Below, piece after piece: positions 24,820-36,482 of a DNA stretch of 64,000 nucleotides (positions are counted from its first letter, which is position 1; the number at the start of each line of letters is the position of its first letter). Below the pieces are notes generated by a model. It was not told the DNA's origin and did no database searches. It saw only the letters and a program-made list of their open reading frames with translations. Source of the stretch: Plumapathes pennacea (taxonomy: Eukaryota > Cnidaria > Anthozoa > Antipatharia > Myriopathidae); NCBI GenBank assembly GCA_964036295.1, contig OZ038470.1, positions 2,841,501 through 2,905,500 of the forward strand, given 5' to 3'. Made by a program: the position numbers and the translations under genes.

Positions 24820-24858
24820 CCCAATCGATTTTCATCGACCCCCAATCGATTCACCGAC
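24820..24858 (+). repeat. 20-bp tandem duplication beside a common-looking repeat end
   Basis: TTTTCATCGACCCCCAATCG is repeated twice in tandem. It is preceded at 24768-24790 by CTGACGTTTCGAGCGTTAGC, a word I associate with dispersed cnidarian retroelement ends; that association is memory, not a search. Confidence 0.5.
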
Positions 24859-24951
24859 GTATTCCAAGTCTAGTTATCTCAAGTACTAGCTTTTCATCTG
24901 TCCTAAGGGCTCGTTTGCACTAATGACTACTACTTAACAATAACTACATTT

Positions 24952-25520
24952 ATGACCCATCAAATATTTCCTCCCGCGCGTGATTAGTGGAATCGTGACA
25001 CGTGACCGAATAACGTCCGCTCACGAGCGGACTTTATATAAACAATAAACTACTTTTGGCGAGGAAATATGCACGGATAATTGTCCGAGGATATTATCTG
25101 TTCCGAGAAGCGAACAGTTGCCTGAGAGCGAAGCTCGAGGGCAACTGTGAGCTTCTCGGAACAGATAATGTCCAAGGACAATTATCTGTGCATATTTCCG
25201 AAGCCAAAAGTAGTTTATTGTCTTTATTATCCTTCAAATATTTCCTCTCGCAGCGCAAATAACGGCGCGGAAACTGTGAAGCTTTTTAGTGCTCTCTGGA
25301 ACTGCTTTTTGACCAATAAATTGATGTCCTCCTCAGTAGTCGTCTTGTAATGATTTTTGTGACTAAACAAATAGAACTGTGTTCGGATATTGTCAATAAA
25401 CAGCATTAGTTCGCCAGGCGGGGGTTATTCGCTGATAACGTCCGCTCACGAGCGGACGTTATTCGGTCACGTGTCACGATTCTACCAATCACGCGCGGGA
25501 GGAAATATTTGATGGGTCAT
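24952..25520. mobile_element. DNA element with about 80-bp terminal inverted repeats
   Basis: The left end ATGACCCATCAAATATTTCC to about 25033 is mirrored almost perfectly by 25439-25520 (ending GGAAATATTTGATGGGTCAT). The arms include CGTCCGCTCACGAGCGGACG, itself a palindrome, and CACGTGACCGAATAACG. An inner palindrome at 25063-25195 folds TTGTCCGAGGATATTATCTG against its complement. No transposase is encoded, so it is non-autonomous. Confidence 0.75.
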
Positions 25521-25921
25521 AACAACGAATAACCCCCGCCTGGCGAACCATCGCTGTTTATTGACAATATCCGAACACAGTTTTATATATTAATCACAAA
25601 AAACCATTACGAGATGACTACCGAGGAGGACAGCAATTCATTTGTCGAAAAAGCAGTTCCAGAAAGCACCAAAGAGCTTCACAGTCCTTGCGCCATTATT
25701 TGCGCTGCGAGAGGAAATAGTTGAAGGATAATACAGACAATAAACTACTTTTGGCTTCGAAAATATGCGCGGATAATTGTCCGAGGATATTATCTGTTCC
25801 GAGAAGCGAACAGTTGCCCGAGAGCGAAGCTCTCAGGCAACTGTTCGCTTCTCGGAACAGATAATATCCTCGGACAATTATCCGTGCATATTTCCTCGCC
25901 AAAAGTAGTTTATTGTTTATA
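25521..25921. mobile_element. Inverted partial copy of the neighbouring fold-back element
   Basis: This block is the reverse complement of 25037-25437. CGAATAACCCCCGCCTGGCG at 25526 mirrors 25411-25433, and TCGCCAAAAGTAGTTTATTG at about 25901 mirrors CAATAAACTACTTTTGGCGA at 25041. It also contains the same inner palindrome (25763-25895) and only one obvious terminal repeat, shared with its neighbour. Confidence 0.75.
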
Positions 25922-27215
25922 TGCTAACATTATTTTCCTTAAATTTTACAATTGCGAACAGGCCCGAAGTCTGAAAATTCAAGCCAATCAGATTGCAGGA
26001 CTCATAAAGAAAAAAATTGTATATATCGAGAAAGAACAGATGCAAAAAATATTTATATTCGTAGAGTGACTTCTGTTGTACCGAAATATTTTAATTTGTA
26101 AAACATGTCAACCCATCATTAACGTGGGTGTCTTGATCTACATCCACTCTTTTCTTCATTACATCTAAGAAAAACAGCCCCTTGAATCTTTCCATTTGTT
26201 AAAGTAAACGTCCTTGAATTATTTAAGCAAAGAAACTCCCTCGTCGTACGACAACCAAATCTTATGAGCCACTGTCCCACTTGTCTCACAAACCGAAATA
26301 ATCTATTCACTAAAAAAATTTATGCTTGCTAAACCGCAGTTTCCAACATATCATCTCTTCCCGGCAACCAGTAAAAGCTTGTGCGCAGGAGGAATTCTTT
26401 CTACGTAACTTTATTTCGCTTTTATGATGGTGGCATACATTTACAATTTGATACTAAAGGCAAAATGCAAATCTGCTACAATACGCCTTGGGCAGCAGGT
26501 CTTTCAGAGGTTTCTCAATGTGAACGTTTATGAAATATCAATTGCAGTGCATTTTAAAGAAGGTCAAACACGCCTTTTTTTCGCACAAGCAGCTGTTTAT
26601 AATCTAAAACAAAATATGTTGCATATTTCTTGACCGTTATTTGTATTTTAGTTTTAATTGATATCGAAAAAAACAACAGGATCATCACTTACATTTCTGA
26701 AACGCGGCGGGATATTTTTTGTCAACTTCAATTTGGAGTTCTTTCTGAAACCAGAAATTGTTTCTATTTCTACGAAAGTGCGGTTCCTGAGTAGTCATTG
26801 CAATTGATAAATGGAAATTCCCAAGGCAGATGTATTTTTTTCTGGACCCGTAGGTTTTCCGGCTGTTTAACCTTGCACGCACTTATGATTATATCATTTT
26901 GAAAACTGTCATACAGATAAGCATGCGGTTACATTAATACTAATCTCTTTGGGAAGTGTCGCACGGCAAGTAGGCACTTTTATCGGCTATAAATAAAGAT
27001 TATTAGAACATTCTGTCGGTACAGGCGAAGGTGACGATTATGTTTGAAAAACAAAACATGCAACAGAAGGATGAACTGGTTCTCATGATCTTATCGCTTG
27101 AATTTGTACTGGAGTTAAAGAAATTTAAAAACAAACAGTGCTATGGAAATACACAACAACATCTTTCAAATAGTCACGTTCGGTGAAACTCTTCCTTTTC
27201 TAGGACTTCTAAAAG
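25922..27215. other. Intergenic, no gene recognised
   Basis: AT-rich DNA with short frames up to about 70 codons, none with recognisable domains. The stretch nearest 27215 should contain the GPCR 3' UTR. Confidence 0.5.
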
Positions 27216-28451
27216 TTAAACTATCGTAATCTGGACAGCACTTTCTTTTTTAGGCCTTGTTCTGATGTACCACTTAAGCCCTCTGCACATTTTTTGTGAT
27301 CGTTCTGCTCTTGGTAAGGGGCTGGTACCCTTTGGCTCCTGAACAAGGCCGTTCTGAATCGAACCTGTTGGGCCATTCGTGAGCGCTAAGTGAAGTTGCT
27401 GCGAGGGTAGTCTCCTGTCCGGTCGGCCATTGCGTATTTGACTTCGGGAGTTGCTAGTAGAGAAATGTCTCCCTCCACGAATTGAAAGCCCCTCAAAAAG
27501 ACGCCCAATGCCAACCAAATCATCCTCGGTAACTCTGTGACATTTGAAGATGTACGATTTGAAAGCGACGCGGAACTCTTCGACACAGATGCTGTACACC
27601 ACCGGATTTGTACAACTGTTCGCGTAAATCAATATGGCGCCCCAGCTTAGCAGCTCTTCTTGCATAGGGGTGTGTAGTTGGAAATCTTTGAGAAGCCATA
27701 GAATCTGATTTGGTAGCATGCAGAATGCGAAGATGAGTACTACTATGATCATCATGCGAACAACTTTGAAAATGTCCTGGTCTTGCGCTCTGTGAGCTGC
27801 AGCCATATTAGCGCGATTCCGGCGAAGTTGAATCCAGATTCTTACGTAAGCCACTGTTATAATGGAGAGGGGAATGAAATACTGAAAGACGAAGATGAAT
27901 ACCGTATAGAACCTGCTGTGCACTGTAGTCCACGTTTCTTCACACTGCGACTCCTTGTTGAGCTTTAAAGCTGTTACATACGGCAGCGCCAGTACCACGG
28001 AAATCACCCATATGCAGATGATCACCAGCCGCGCTCGCTTTTTTCCCGCCATGTTGACTCGCATAGGGCGAGATATCGCCTTGTATCTGTTCAACGAGAT
28101 CGCAGTGAGAGTTCCAACAGACGCGAAGGATAACAGTGTCATGAAGGGATAGATTATTCGGCAAAGAATGTTCCCGAACGGCCAAACATAGCTGTTTTCC
28201 TGAACGGCCACATCAAAAGGAATACAAAACAGTATGACCGCCAAATCGGCGCACGCGAGATTCAAAATGAAGTAGTTCGTGGACGTTTTCAGCCGTCGCT
28301 TCCTGCACACCACCAGACAAACTAAGCTATTCCCGACGAGTCCTACTGTAAAAATAAGTACGTAGAGAGTTAATTTGACTGCTCGTGTTGTCGAACTTTC
28401 TTCGTAAGCGGCTTCAGTTGTGTTTATATAACCGGCCTCTGATGGCTCCAT
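27216..28451 (-). CDS. Rhodopsin-class (class A) GPCR, neuropeptide-receptor-like
   Basis: A single-exon, 411-residue seven-transmembrane receptor. Landmarks: N-glycosylation site N10; TM1 GLVGNSLV (N41); TM2 NLACADLAV (D69); Cys97 and Cys170, which can form the conserved TM3-ECL2 disulfide; NRY (121-123) in place of DRY at the end of TM3; FCMLP (243-247) in place of CWxP in TM6; NPVVY (282-286) in TM7; Cys304 as a possible palmitoylation site. The third loop is short and the C-tail of about 100 residues is basic and Ser-rich. The TM2, TM7 and ECL2 pattern resembles peptide receptors such as NPY/RFamide/galanin types. Many cnidarian peptide GPCRs are intronless. The ligand cannot be stated. 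It signals from the plasma membrane through G proteins. Confidence 0.92.
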   Translation of the reverse strand: MEPSEAGYINTTEAAYEESSTTRAVKLTLYVLIFTVGLVGNSLVCLVVCRKRRLKTSTNYFILNLACADLAVILFCIPFDVAVQENSYVWPFGNILCRIIYPFMTLLSFASVGTLTAISLNRYKAISRPMRVNMAGKKRARLVIICIWVISVVLALPYVTALKLNKESQCEETWTTVHSRFYTVFIFVFQYFIPLSIITVAYVRIWIQLRRNRANMAAAHRAQDQDIFKVVRMMIIVVLIFAFCMLPNQILWLLKDFQLHTPMQEELLSWGAILIYANSCTNPVVYSICVEEFRVAFKSYIFKCHRVTEDDLVGIGRLFEGLSIRGGRHFSTSNSRSQIRNGRPDRRLPSQQLHLALTNGPTGSIQNGLVQEPKGTSPLPRAERSQKMCRGLKWYIRTRPKKESAVQITIV

Positions 28452-29904
28452 AGTATAAAATATTCGGTAGCCAACGGCCGCTGTTTGGAATTAACAAGTT
28501 TTGTCGAAGTCACCGAACTGTAAGTCAAGTTGTGAAAAAGTCTCCCTGAAGTGAAGGTGATGCTAACAACCCCAAGCGAACAATTATAAGAGTTAAGCAT
28601 CTACGACTCTGTGTCAATCTATATGTACTCTGACAAAACATAGCTGCGGATTGGTCAGGGCCGTCGATCAGGTGGCGTGTTTATAATTGACGACAATATA
28701 ATCATCGCTATTGGGGCGTAGGAGAGATAGAATGGGAAAAGCTGCGCGCTCAAAACATCATTTTCCCGGCGGACTGAGACAAAATGTACCTAGAGGATGA
28801 GTTTCAGAAAGGGACTTTATTTTTTATTTTAAGCCATCTTGTTAATATCATGTAGATACGGTAGTTTGAATGCCATGAAGTGCAAGTGAAATGCAAAACA
28901 TTTTCCTAAAAAGGTGGCCTGAAACAATACATTTTTTTTTATTGCATTTATCGCCCGGCAATCTTTGATGAAGAAATTATTAAATAATTGAACCTGCGGA
29001 CGAAACATTTCAACACGTTTCTATGTGCAAATTAAATTTAAAAAATGCAAAATAAAACCCCATGAATTCCACTTAAAAACACCCCGTGAACACTGCAATT
29101 AAAATGTAACTCAGACCTTTTACAGTTCGGAAGTTGCAAGTTTTCTCAGCTAAGTTAAATTCGTTATTAGCAATGAAAAGGTTAGAATAACCTGGCTACC
29201 TTTGAAGCGAAAGAACGTTCATGAAAAGCTAGTGGCTTTAGTTATTTAGTCTAAGACTGCCAAGTGTATTTTGCGGACGAAATCAAGAGCTATTAAAAAA
29301 AAATATTGATTTTATCTCGTACGAATGTTCGGAGAGGCGTCTTTTGGACAGAAAAAGTACTTGTTTGAGAGATTAAAAAGTAAATGTTTTGATTCAAGCC
29401 AATGTACAGACTCTTTAAAGCATAAATTGGAAATAGTTCTTGAAATTTTTGGTTACTTTTATGAAACAATGGGTTATATTTGCATTTGAGGTTACGACTT
29501 TAGATGATATCATAGCCAGCAGTCTGTTTTATCCGTCAAAATGCGAAAATCATTCTAGACGTCTCGCACTTTCTTGAGATAGAACTAGAAACTCGGTATA
29601 CAGGCATCATACGTGCACGCAGCGACTACAGAATTTTTTAATTCATCGGCCTATCCATGATACTTTCAAGCTCTTTACTTGACGTTTTCTATGCACCATA
29701 TATTGTAGAAACATTTTCCAGGTATTTGTAAATGATCCAATATTTACGGGCACAACGTTTAAAGTTTGAGTTTCAAAGTTCGGAGCATGGCTGCTGCTTG
29801 ATGCATTCATATCTTAGTACCGTGCATTCCAGATATGCTTCATTCGGTACTTATCAAAAAAGAAAATCAAAAAAGAAAAACTAATGACAAAAACATTTTG
29901 TTTT
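28452..29904. other. GPCR 5' flank and intergenic region
   Basis: No coding sequence recognised. The 150 bp next to the GPCR start should hold its 5' UTR; no TATA box or other element can be assigned. The remainder is AT-rich single-copy-looking DNA. Confidence 0.5.
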
Positions 29905-30127
29905 GTTTTTTGCTTGCTGTGCGGATCCGCCACAAGGCAGTTCCCTGTCCTGTCACCAACCTGCAGGCTTCTTATGAGGAAGAGATAATTCGGCTCCTAA
30001 GCCATAAGTGAATTATCCCGGTATGCCTTGCTGAGGATGATTACGGTGTGCGAGGATAGTACAGCTTGTTATACAGAATAATGTGACCCGCTAGCTGTAT
30101 ATAGTCAGTTAACAGGATGTGTTACAG
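29905..30127 (+). repeat. Left copy of a 220-bp inverted repeat
   Basis: It runs from GCTTGCTGTGCGGATCCGCC to CAGTTAACAGGATGTGTTAC and is matched in reverse complement by 34671-34880, with scattered mismatches. Shared words include CTCAGCAAGGCATACCGGG (reverse) and ACCAACCTGCAGGCTTCTTA. Confidence 0.8.
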
Positions 30128-30740
30128 GTTCAGACATGTTGCTGGACCGATTGCACAAAATTTCATTTGGCCAGATGAACGTACGAGAACATGAACATGC
30201 AAAGATATAAAGTGCGAATCAAAGGCCACTTCCCTTCGTCTGACACAAACAGTCGTCATGAAAATCAGATATGCATATCCAATTCAGCACATTTCCGGCT
30301 TCACATCTCTTCCTTGTGTAACTGCCTCGATCGTTCGTCCAGGTCTTGTTTCGACCGAAACGCTGTAGTCGAGCCCACAGGCCTCTCAAAAGTAGAAAGA
30401 CAACATGCAAGTTTCAGTTACTTTGTTCAAGTATTATTTCACGGTACCAAGAAAATTCTCACTCAGAACTTTAAAAGAAAGAATACTCCTTTCCTAAGCC
30501 TCGGTCGATTGTGCCTTGCTGAGGTTTTGACTTGAAGTCAGACTTTCCAGTGGATTTAAACTCAGACTTGAGTTCGCTCGTCGAGCCGTTCACATTTTCA
30601 TAGTAGCTCGCAAGGCTAGAACTACGTTACACTATGTATACCGCATACACTGGATCCAGGGAAGGCTTAAAAAAAATGCATTTTTTGGATAATCGATGTA
30701 TGTCGTGTATGATTTCAAGGCGCACATTCACACAACTTTC

Positions 30741-30975
30741 CACAGGCGGCCCAAGCGTTGTAAGAAAAACTGGGGGGAACCACCGGGACAAATCTGGCTC
30801 AAATGGCCCCAGAACCCGCACAGTTAAGCAGGAGACACAGATAAACCAGATCAGTGTGTTCAAGTCTCATTTTATTAGTAAACATTCTTGTTGTCCGATC
30901 GAGTGAAATCCCCATACATTCTCTTATAACCGCGAACTGTCAGCGGAATCACTCCCAACGCTTGGGCCGCCTGTG
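30741..30975. mobile_element. Small element with perfect 20-bp terminal inverted repeats
   Basis: CACAGGCGGCCCAAGCGTTG at 30741-30760 is the exact reverse complement of 30956-30975. The 195-bp interior is non-coding. Perfect ends suggest recent activity. No target duplication is obvious. Confidence 0.75.
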
Positions 30976-31114
30976 TTTGTTGCTGCGCTTTTCGGTATCT
31001 TTAGTCTGTGGTATTTTGGCAGATTTCTCCTAATACAATAGAGTCAAGTTTTCAGTTTAACTCGAGGTTTATTCGCGCTCAGAATGAACGGATGAGCCAC
31101 TCTGGTGATGCTTT

Positions 31115-31672
31115 GAACATTTAGACATTCGCTGACGTTCTCTGTCTCATACGGTTTGGTTGTTTGTACTAGGCATAGACTTCTTTTGTTTAGAAGAAAA
31201 CCCCTTTTGTTGTTTAAGAAAACTTCTTTTGTTTTAGAAGGAAAATCTTTTGTTTGGAACAAACTCACTCGCACGCATTCCACGTTTTTACTTTGAACAT
31301 TTAGACGTCGCCGCCAACGTTCTTTTGTCTCGTATGGTTTAGTTGTTTTGTACTAGGCATAGACTTCTTTTGTTTTGGAAGAAAACCTCTTTTGTTGTTG
31401 AAGAAAACTTCTTTTGTTTTAGAAGGAAAAATCCTTTGTTTGGAACAAACTCACTCGCACGCATTCCACGTTTTTACTTTGAACATTTAGACGTCGCCGC
31501 CAACGTTCTTTTGTCTCGTATGGTTTAGTTGTTTTGTACTAGGCATAGACTTCTTTTGTTTTGGAAGAAAACCTCTTTTGTTGTTGAAGAAAACTTCTTT
31601 TGTTTTAGAAGGAAAAATCCTTTGTTTGGAACAAAAAGATATACCAAAACTCGCACGCATTCCACGTTTTTA
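31115..31672 (+). repeat. 186-bp tandem triplication
   Basis: Three units start at about 31115 (diverged), 31292 and 31478. The last two are nearly identical over 160 bp and each opens the same 35-codon frame. Each unit is TTTTGTT/GAAGAAAA-rich and ends with CGCACGCATTCCACGTTTTT. The open frames are a side effect of the duplication, not evidence of coding. Confidence 0.85.
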
Positions 31673-31772
31673 CTAATGTCACCCCATTGTCTTCTCAGGC
31701 TGACTCGCTATTTGCATTCGATATTGGCCCAGCAGATGGCGTTTGACTGAGAGTTGAAAGCTGTATTCCTTC

Positions 31773-32159
31773 TTGTTTGGGCGTCTCAGAGCGATTGCTT
31801 TCGTTCTATACTTCTCTAAACTGGTGTCTCATGCCGTACGAATCTCTGGCTTGGATGAGCGAGCAAGACATTTACGCAAAACCTCATTTTACGCAAGAAA
31901 CGTATCTCGTTCTCCAACGGAACGTTCAGCACAAGACGAGTCGCTTGTGAAGGAATCGTTCTCTCCGCTACTTGCACTAGAACGCCCTCCTGATAGTCAA
32001 GTTGAACAGCTCATTGGAACCCTGAGGCAATTTGCTGTTGACATATTGAACCTGCTCGGACAACATGCCGTCGAACAGCAGCGAATGTTCAAGACAACAC
32101 CAACAGACTGGGATTTGATTGAAGTGTATAGGACAGCATTGCGAAGTTATGAGAACTGA
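31773..32159 (+). CDS. Small secreted-protein candidate
   Basis: A 128-codon frame. The first 25 residues (RAIAFVLYFSKLVSHA) could be a signal peptide, with the start codon inferred and possibly further downstream or upstream. The rest (SQVEQLIGTLRQFAVDILNL, WDLIEVYRTALRSYEN) has amphipathic helices and no cysteines. I recognise no family. Codon use looks more gene-like than neighbouring frames, but no splice partner or homologue is known, so it may be a chance ORF or part of a repeat. Confidence 0.35.
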   Translation: MFGRLRAIAFVLYFSKLVSHAVRISGLDERARHLRKTSFYARNVSRSPTERSAQDESLVKESFSPLLALERPPDSQVEQLIGTLRQFAVDILNLLGQHAVEQQRMFKTTPTDWDLIEVYRTALRSYEN

Positions 32160-32397
32160 CGGGCGTGTTGTATTAATCACGAAAGGACAACCGGGGAAAC
32201 CTTTAATGCTCGTTCGGAGAGATATTCACTTGCGAGCGAACGTTGTTGACACTTTGATATTTGTTCTGAAGGCCGACAGCGACCCTGCTTTGAAGGATAT
32301 TCCGCTTTTGAAGATTACAGAAGGTTCGTAAACTTGTTGCGATTGTTGTAGAAGTGATTTATAGCATTTGAACTGTTAAAACGTGATTTGAAGCCAG

Positions 32398-32610
32398 CTA
32401 GCGCCGAAGCTGAGATATGTTGTAGAAGTTGTACTTGAGATTTTTCAGTTTTTGGCTTTGTTGTTGTTGCTGTAACTGCGCTGTAGCCAATAAATGATGT
32501 TCCTTTATACGTGCGTGAACTTCTTGAGCTGAGTTTTGACGTATTGAGCTGAGAATTACTGTGGAAGTACGCCTATTTTGCGAGACTTGTAATAAAATTT
32601 TGGGAGACAT
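32398..32610 (-). CDS. Short Gln-rich ORF beside a promoter-like island
   Basis: A 70-codon frame starting in a favourable context (AAAGAAAATGTCTCCC on the minus strand). It contains SSIRQNSAQEVHARIKEHHL and a QLQQQQQSQ stretch and no recognised domain. Its only support is position: the ATG is about 90 bp downstream of the X-box/CCAAT cluster at 32640-32830. It could be a first exon or a chance frame. Confidence 0.25.
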   Translation of the reverse strand: MSPKILLQVSQNRRTSTVILSSIRQNSAQEVHARIKEHHLLATAQLQQQQQSQKLKNLKYNFYNISQLRR

Positions 32611-32659
32611 TTTCTTTGGTAAACAATAAGTTGTCTATGCTAATTTTATTCAAAAATAT

Positions 32660-32830
32660 TCATGAGGCTCTCAGCCAATCAGAAGGCCGGAAATTAATTG
32701 GTTGCCATGGCAACGGGCTATTTTAGCTCAAAACGGACCAAAATTCGTTAATGAGATGCTAATGAGCTAGTTGGCACTAGTGCGCATGCGCGGTGTATAT
32801 AATACGCATGCGCAGTGTATATATTATTTT
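32660..32830. promoter_or_regulatory. Promoter-like island: CCAAT box, RFX X-box, two NRF1-type sites
   Basis: The region contains AGCCAATCAG (about 32674), a perfect palindromic X-box GTTGCCATGGCAAC at 32701-32714 (RFX-factor consensus), and two tandem GCGCATGCGC/ACGCATGCGC words each followed by GTGTATATA at 32781-32825. Several animal promoter elements in 170 bp is unusual for random AT-rich DNA. The target gene is unknown. Confidence 0.4.
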
Positions 32831-33404
32831 GATTTTTAATGTATTCATTTTTTATTGATGTATTCATTTTTTTTATTGATGTATTCATTTGGAATCTTTC
32901 GTTCCAGCTTTCCAAGTTCTAGAACTTGGACTTCCCCTCTCTGTAAGTGCCCAACTAGTGCCGAAGCATTAGCTGTCCACCCCTTGAGGGGTTCCTTTCG
33001 GGAGTCCTGACCAGTTTCCCTTTCGAAGCAATGGCAGGTCTCTCCAAAGGTCCCCCTCCTTGGAAGTCCAACTAGTGCCGTGGCGCCGTGGCACTAGCAG
33101 TCCACCTCAAAGGGTTCCCTTTCAGAGAGTCCTGACCATTAGCTCCAGCCAGAGTTAATGGCAGGCTCCTCTTAAGATCTTCGGCAAAGGATCGCTTCGG
33201 TGAAGTTCTCCCAGCTGTAGGACCTCGAAAGGCAAATCTTGACACCCATTGCCGAAGCGTAAGTGCCGCCGATTTGAAGGCAAATGATAGCGAAAACGCG
33301 AGCAAAAATTTGACTTATTGGTAGCGCTCCCCTTCTACATGTGGGACTATGGATGACGTCATAAAAAGAGCAATGCGCATGCGTAATAGGAGAGAAAAAG
33401 GAAA

Positions 33405-33486
33405 AAGAGTGAACCGGGGTTCGAACCACGAACCTTTGCCTTAGTTGCTGGGCGTCCTGCCGACTGCGCTATCGCACCACTTGATA
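33405..33486 (-). repeat. tRNA-derived SINE head, copy 1
   Basis: On the minus strand the block reads GGTGCGATAGCGCAGTCGGC, then AGGACGCCCAGCAAC, then GGTTCGTGGTTCGAACCCCG. These are tRNA-like A-box and B-box (GGTTCGAACC) promoter words at tRNA spacing. The acceptor arms do not pair cleanly, so a SINE head or tRNA pseudogene is likelier than a working tRNA. Confidence 0.6.
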
Positions 33487-33619
33487 TGTAGAATGTTCAG
33501 ATTTGTTGTTACATGGAATAGGAACTCACAGTTCTTTCCTATTAAAAGTTAGTTTAAAAAAATGCGTTACTTTTTCTGCGACCTCGGTTCTCGCGTATAA
33601 GTGGGCAAAAAAAAGGAAA

Positions 33620-33697
33620 AAGGAAGAGCCAGGGTTCGAACCACGAACCTCTGCCTTATTTGTTGGGCGTCCTACCGACTGTGCTATCGCACCACTT
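33620..33697 (-). repeat. tRNA-derived SINE head, copy 2
   Basis: About 85% identical to copy 1 and in the same orientation, including the A box (GTGCGATAGCACAGTCGGTA) and B box (GGTTCGAACC). The flanking TTGATATG(T/C)AG and ATGC(A/G)TTACTTTTTCTGCG are also shared, so the repeat unit is longer than the tRNA part (period about 210 bp). Confidence 0.6.
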
Positions 33698-33699
33698 GA

Positions 33700-34670
33700 T
33701 ATGCAGCTTGTTCAGATGTGTTACATAGAATAGGTTTTTAAAAAAATGCATTACTTTTTCTGCGACCTCGGTTCTATCAAACGTTAGGATAAATGCGAGG
33801 ATTTGAGTTGACTTCATACGAGAGGAACGGGCAGCGCGAGCGGTGACGAGGGTGGGAGCGGGAACGAGGGCGAGAGCGGGAGTGGAACGGCAGCAGGAGC
33901 CTTAGCGGCAGCAAGAGCGGGAACAGAATCAACCGAGGACGGGAGCCTTCATGGTGTTGCGAGCAAAACTATGTATTCAGGAGTCACAAGTATTTTATTT
34001 TTCCACTTTTCATGTTTTTCATAGAAAGAAATTCAGTGCCACACTGTTTAAAGATGACCAGTTCAGTTACGACCTATCTTTGAGAAACGTACTTAAGCTA
34101 GGATAAGACCTTTAGACTTGTAGAGTGATAGTTTTTCTTATCGTTGATGTTGGCTATTACTGTCGCTGTGAGATTGCAATTCCTCGTTTTCCCTTTTCCC
34201 CTCACTCAATGCTGAGCAACGATACGAGCAAAATTGTCAGATCTTAGCGGCGCTTTTTCAACTCCTATTAAACTTCCAAGTTCCTTACACGGCCTCCGTC
34301 CGCGCAAGTAATCCGGTTATGGCACTTCTCGCTGGATCTGCAAAATTAAAAACAGCATGGAGTAAGACTTTAGTACGATGTAATTCCTTCGAGGATTTCT
34401 GAGGGAAAAAAAGAAAGCTCGTCAAGAGCATTGAGGACGCGAAAGTGACAAGCCATCAAACAACACGCGAAATCAAAGTTGCACAACCGCGCATGTGCCA
34501 ATAATGAAAATTGCCATAATTTAGCTTCCTAAAACACTTAACAATCAAATTCAAAAGCCTGCAAAACAAGTACTTCGTTGATATGGAACTAATATAGCTA
34601 AGGGTTCTATTTGGCCGAATGTGCAAATAAATGAAGCAAAGAACCAAGATAAAAAAAGGTGGCTCCCATA
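33700..34670. other. Non-coding stretch inside the inverted-repeat block
   Basis: Contains a GAG/GCGGGA-rich purine tract at 33815-33945 and otherwise AT-rich DNA. No gene is recognised. Confidence 0.45.
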
Positions 34671-34880
34671 ATCGTAACACATCCTGTTAACTGACTATAT
34701 ATATAGCTGTATAATAAGCTGTACTATCCTAGCACACCGTAATCATCCTCAGCAAGGCATACCGGGATAATTCACTTACGGCTTAGGGACCGAATTATCT
34801 CTCCCTCATAAGAAGCCTGCAGGTTGGTGGACAGGGAACTGCCTTGTGGTGGATCCGTACAGTGAGCGGAAAACAAATTA
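34671..34880 (-). repeat. Right copy of the 220-bp inverted repeat
   Basis: Reverse complement of 29905-30127. A more diverged third copy in direct orientation follows at 34915-35020 (GGGATAATCCACTTTTGGCT; compare GGGATAATTCACTTACGGCT). Confidence 0.75.
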
Positions 34881-35020
34881 AAAATTCTCGTAACATAACT
34901 CGTAATCATTCCTTCAGGAATCAGGGATAATCCACTTTTGGCTTAGAGGCCGAATAGTTTCCTTCTTCGGGCCTGAATGGACGGGAAACTACTTGTGGCG
35001 GACCCACCAGCGATAGAAAA

Positions 35021-36450
<1,430 letters not shown>

Positions 36451-36482
36451 TAATGATGCAGATGATGATGATGATAATGATA

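Noticed and set aside
32119-32331. 70-codon frame overlapping the secreted-peptide candidate
   Set aside because: It overlaps the better frame and has no leader or domain; it may be 3' UTR.
33405-33697. Functional tRNA genes
   Set aside because: A- and B-box words are present, but the acceptor arms do not pair convincingly and the flanks are shared between copies, so a SINE is more likely.
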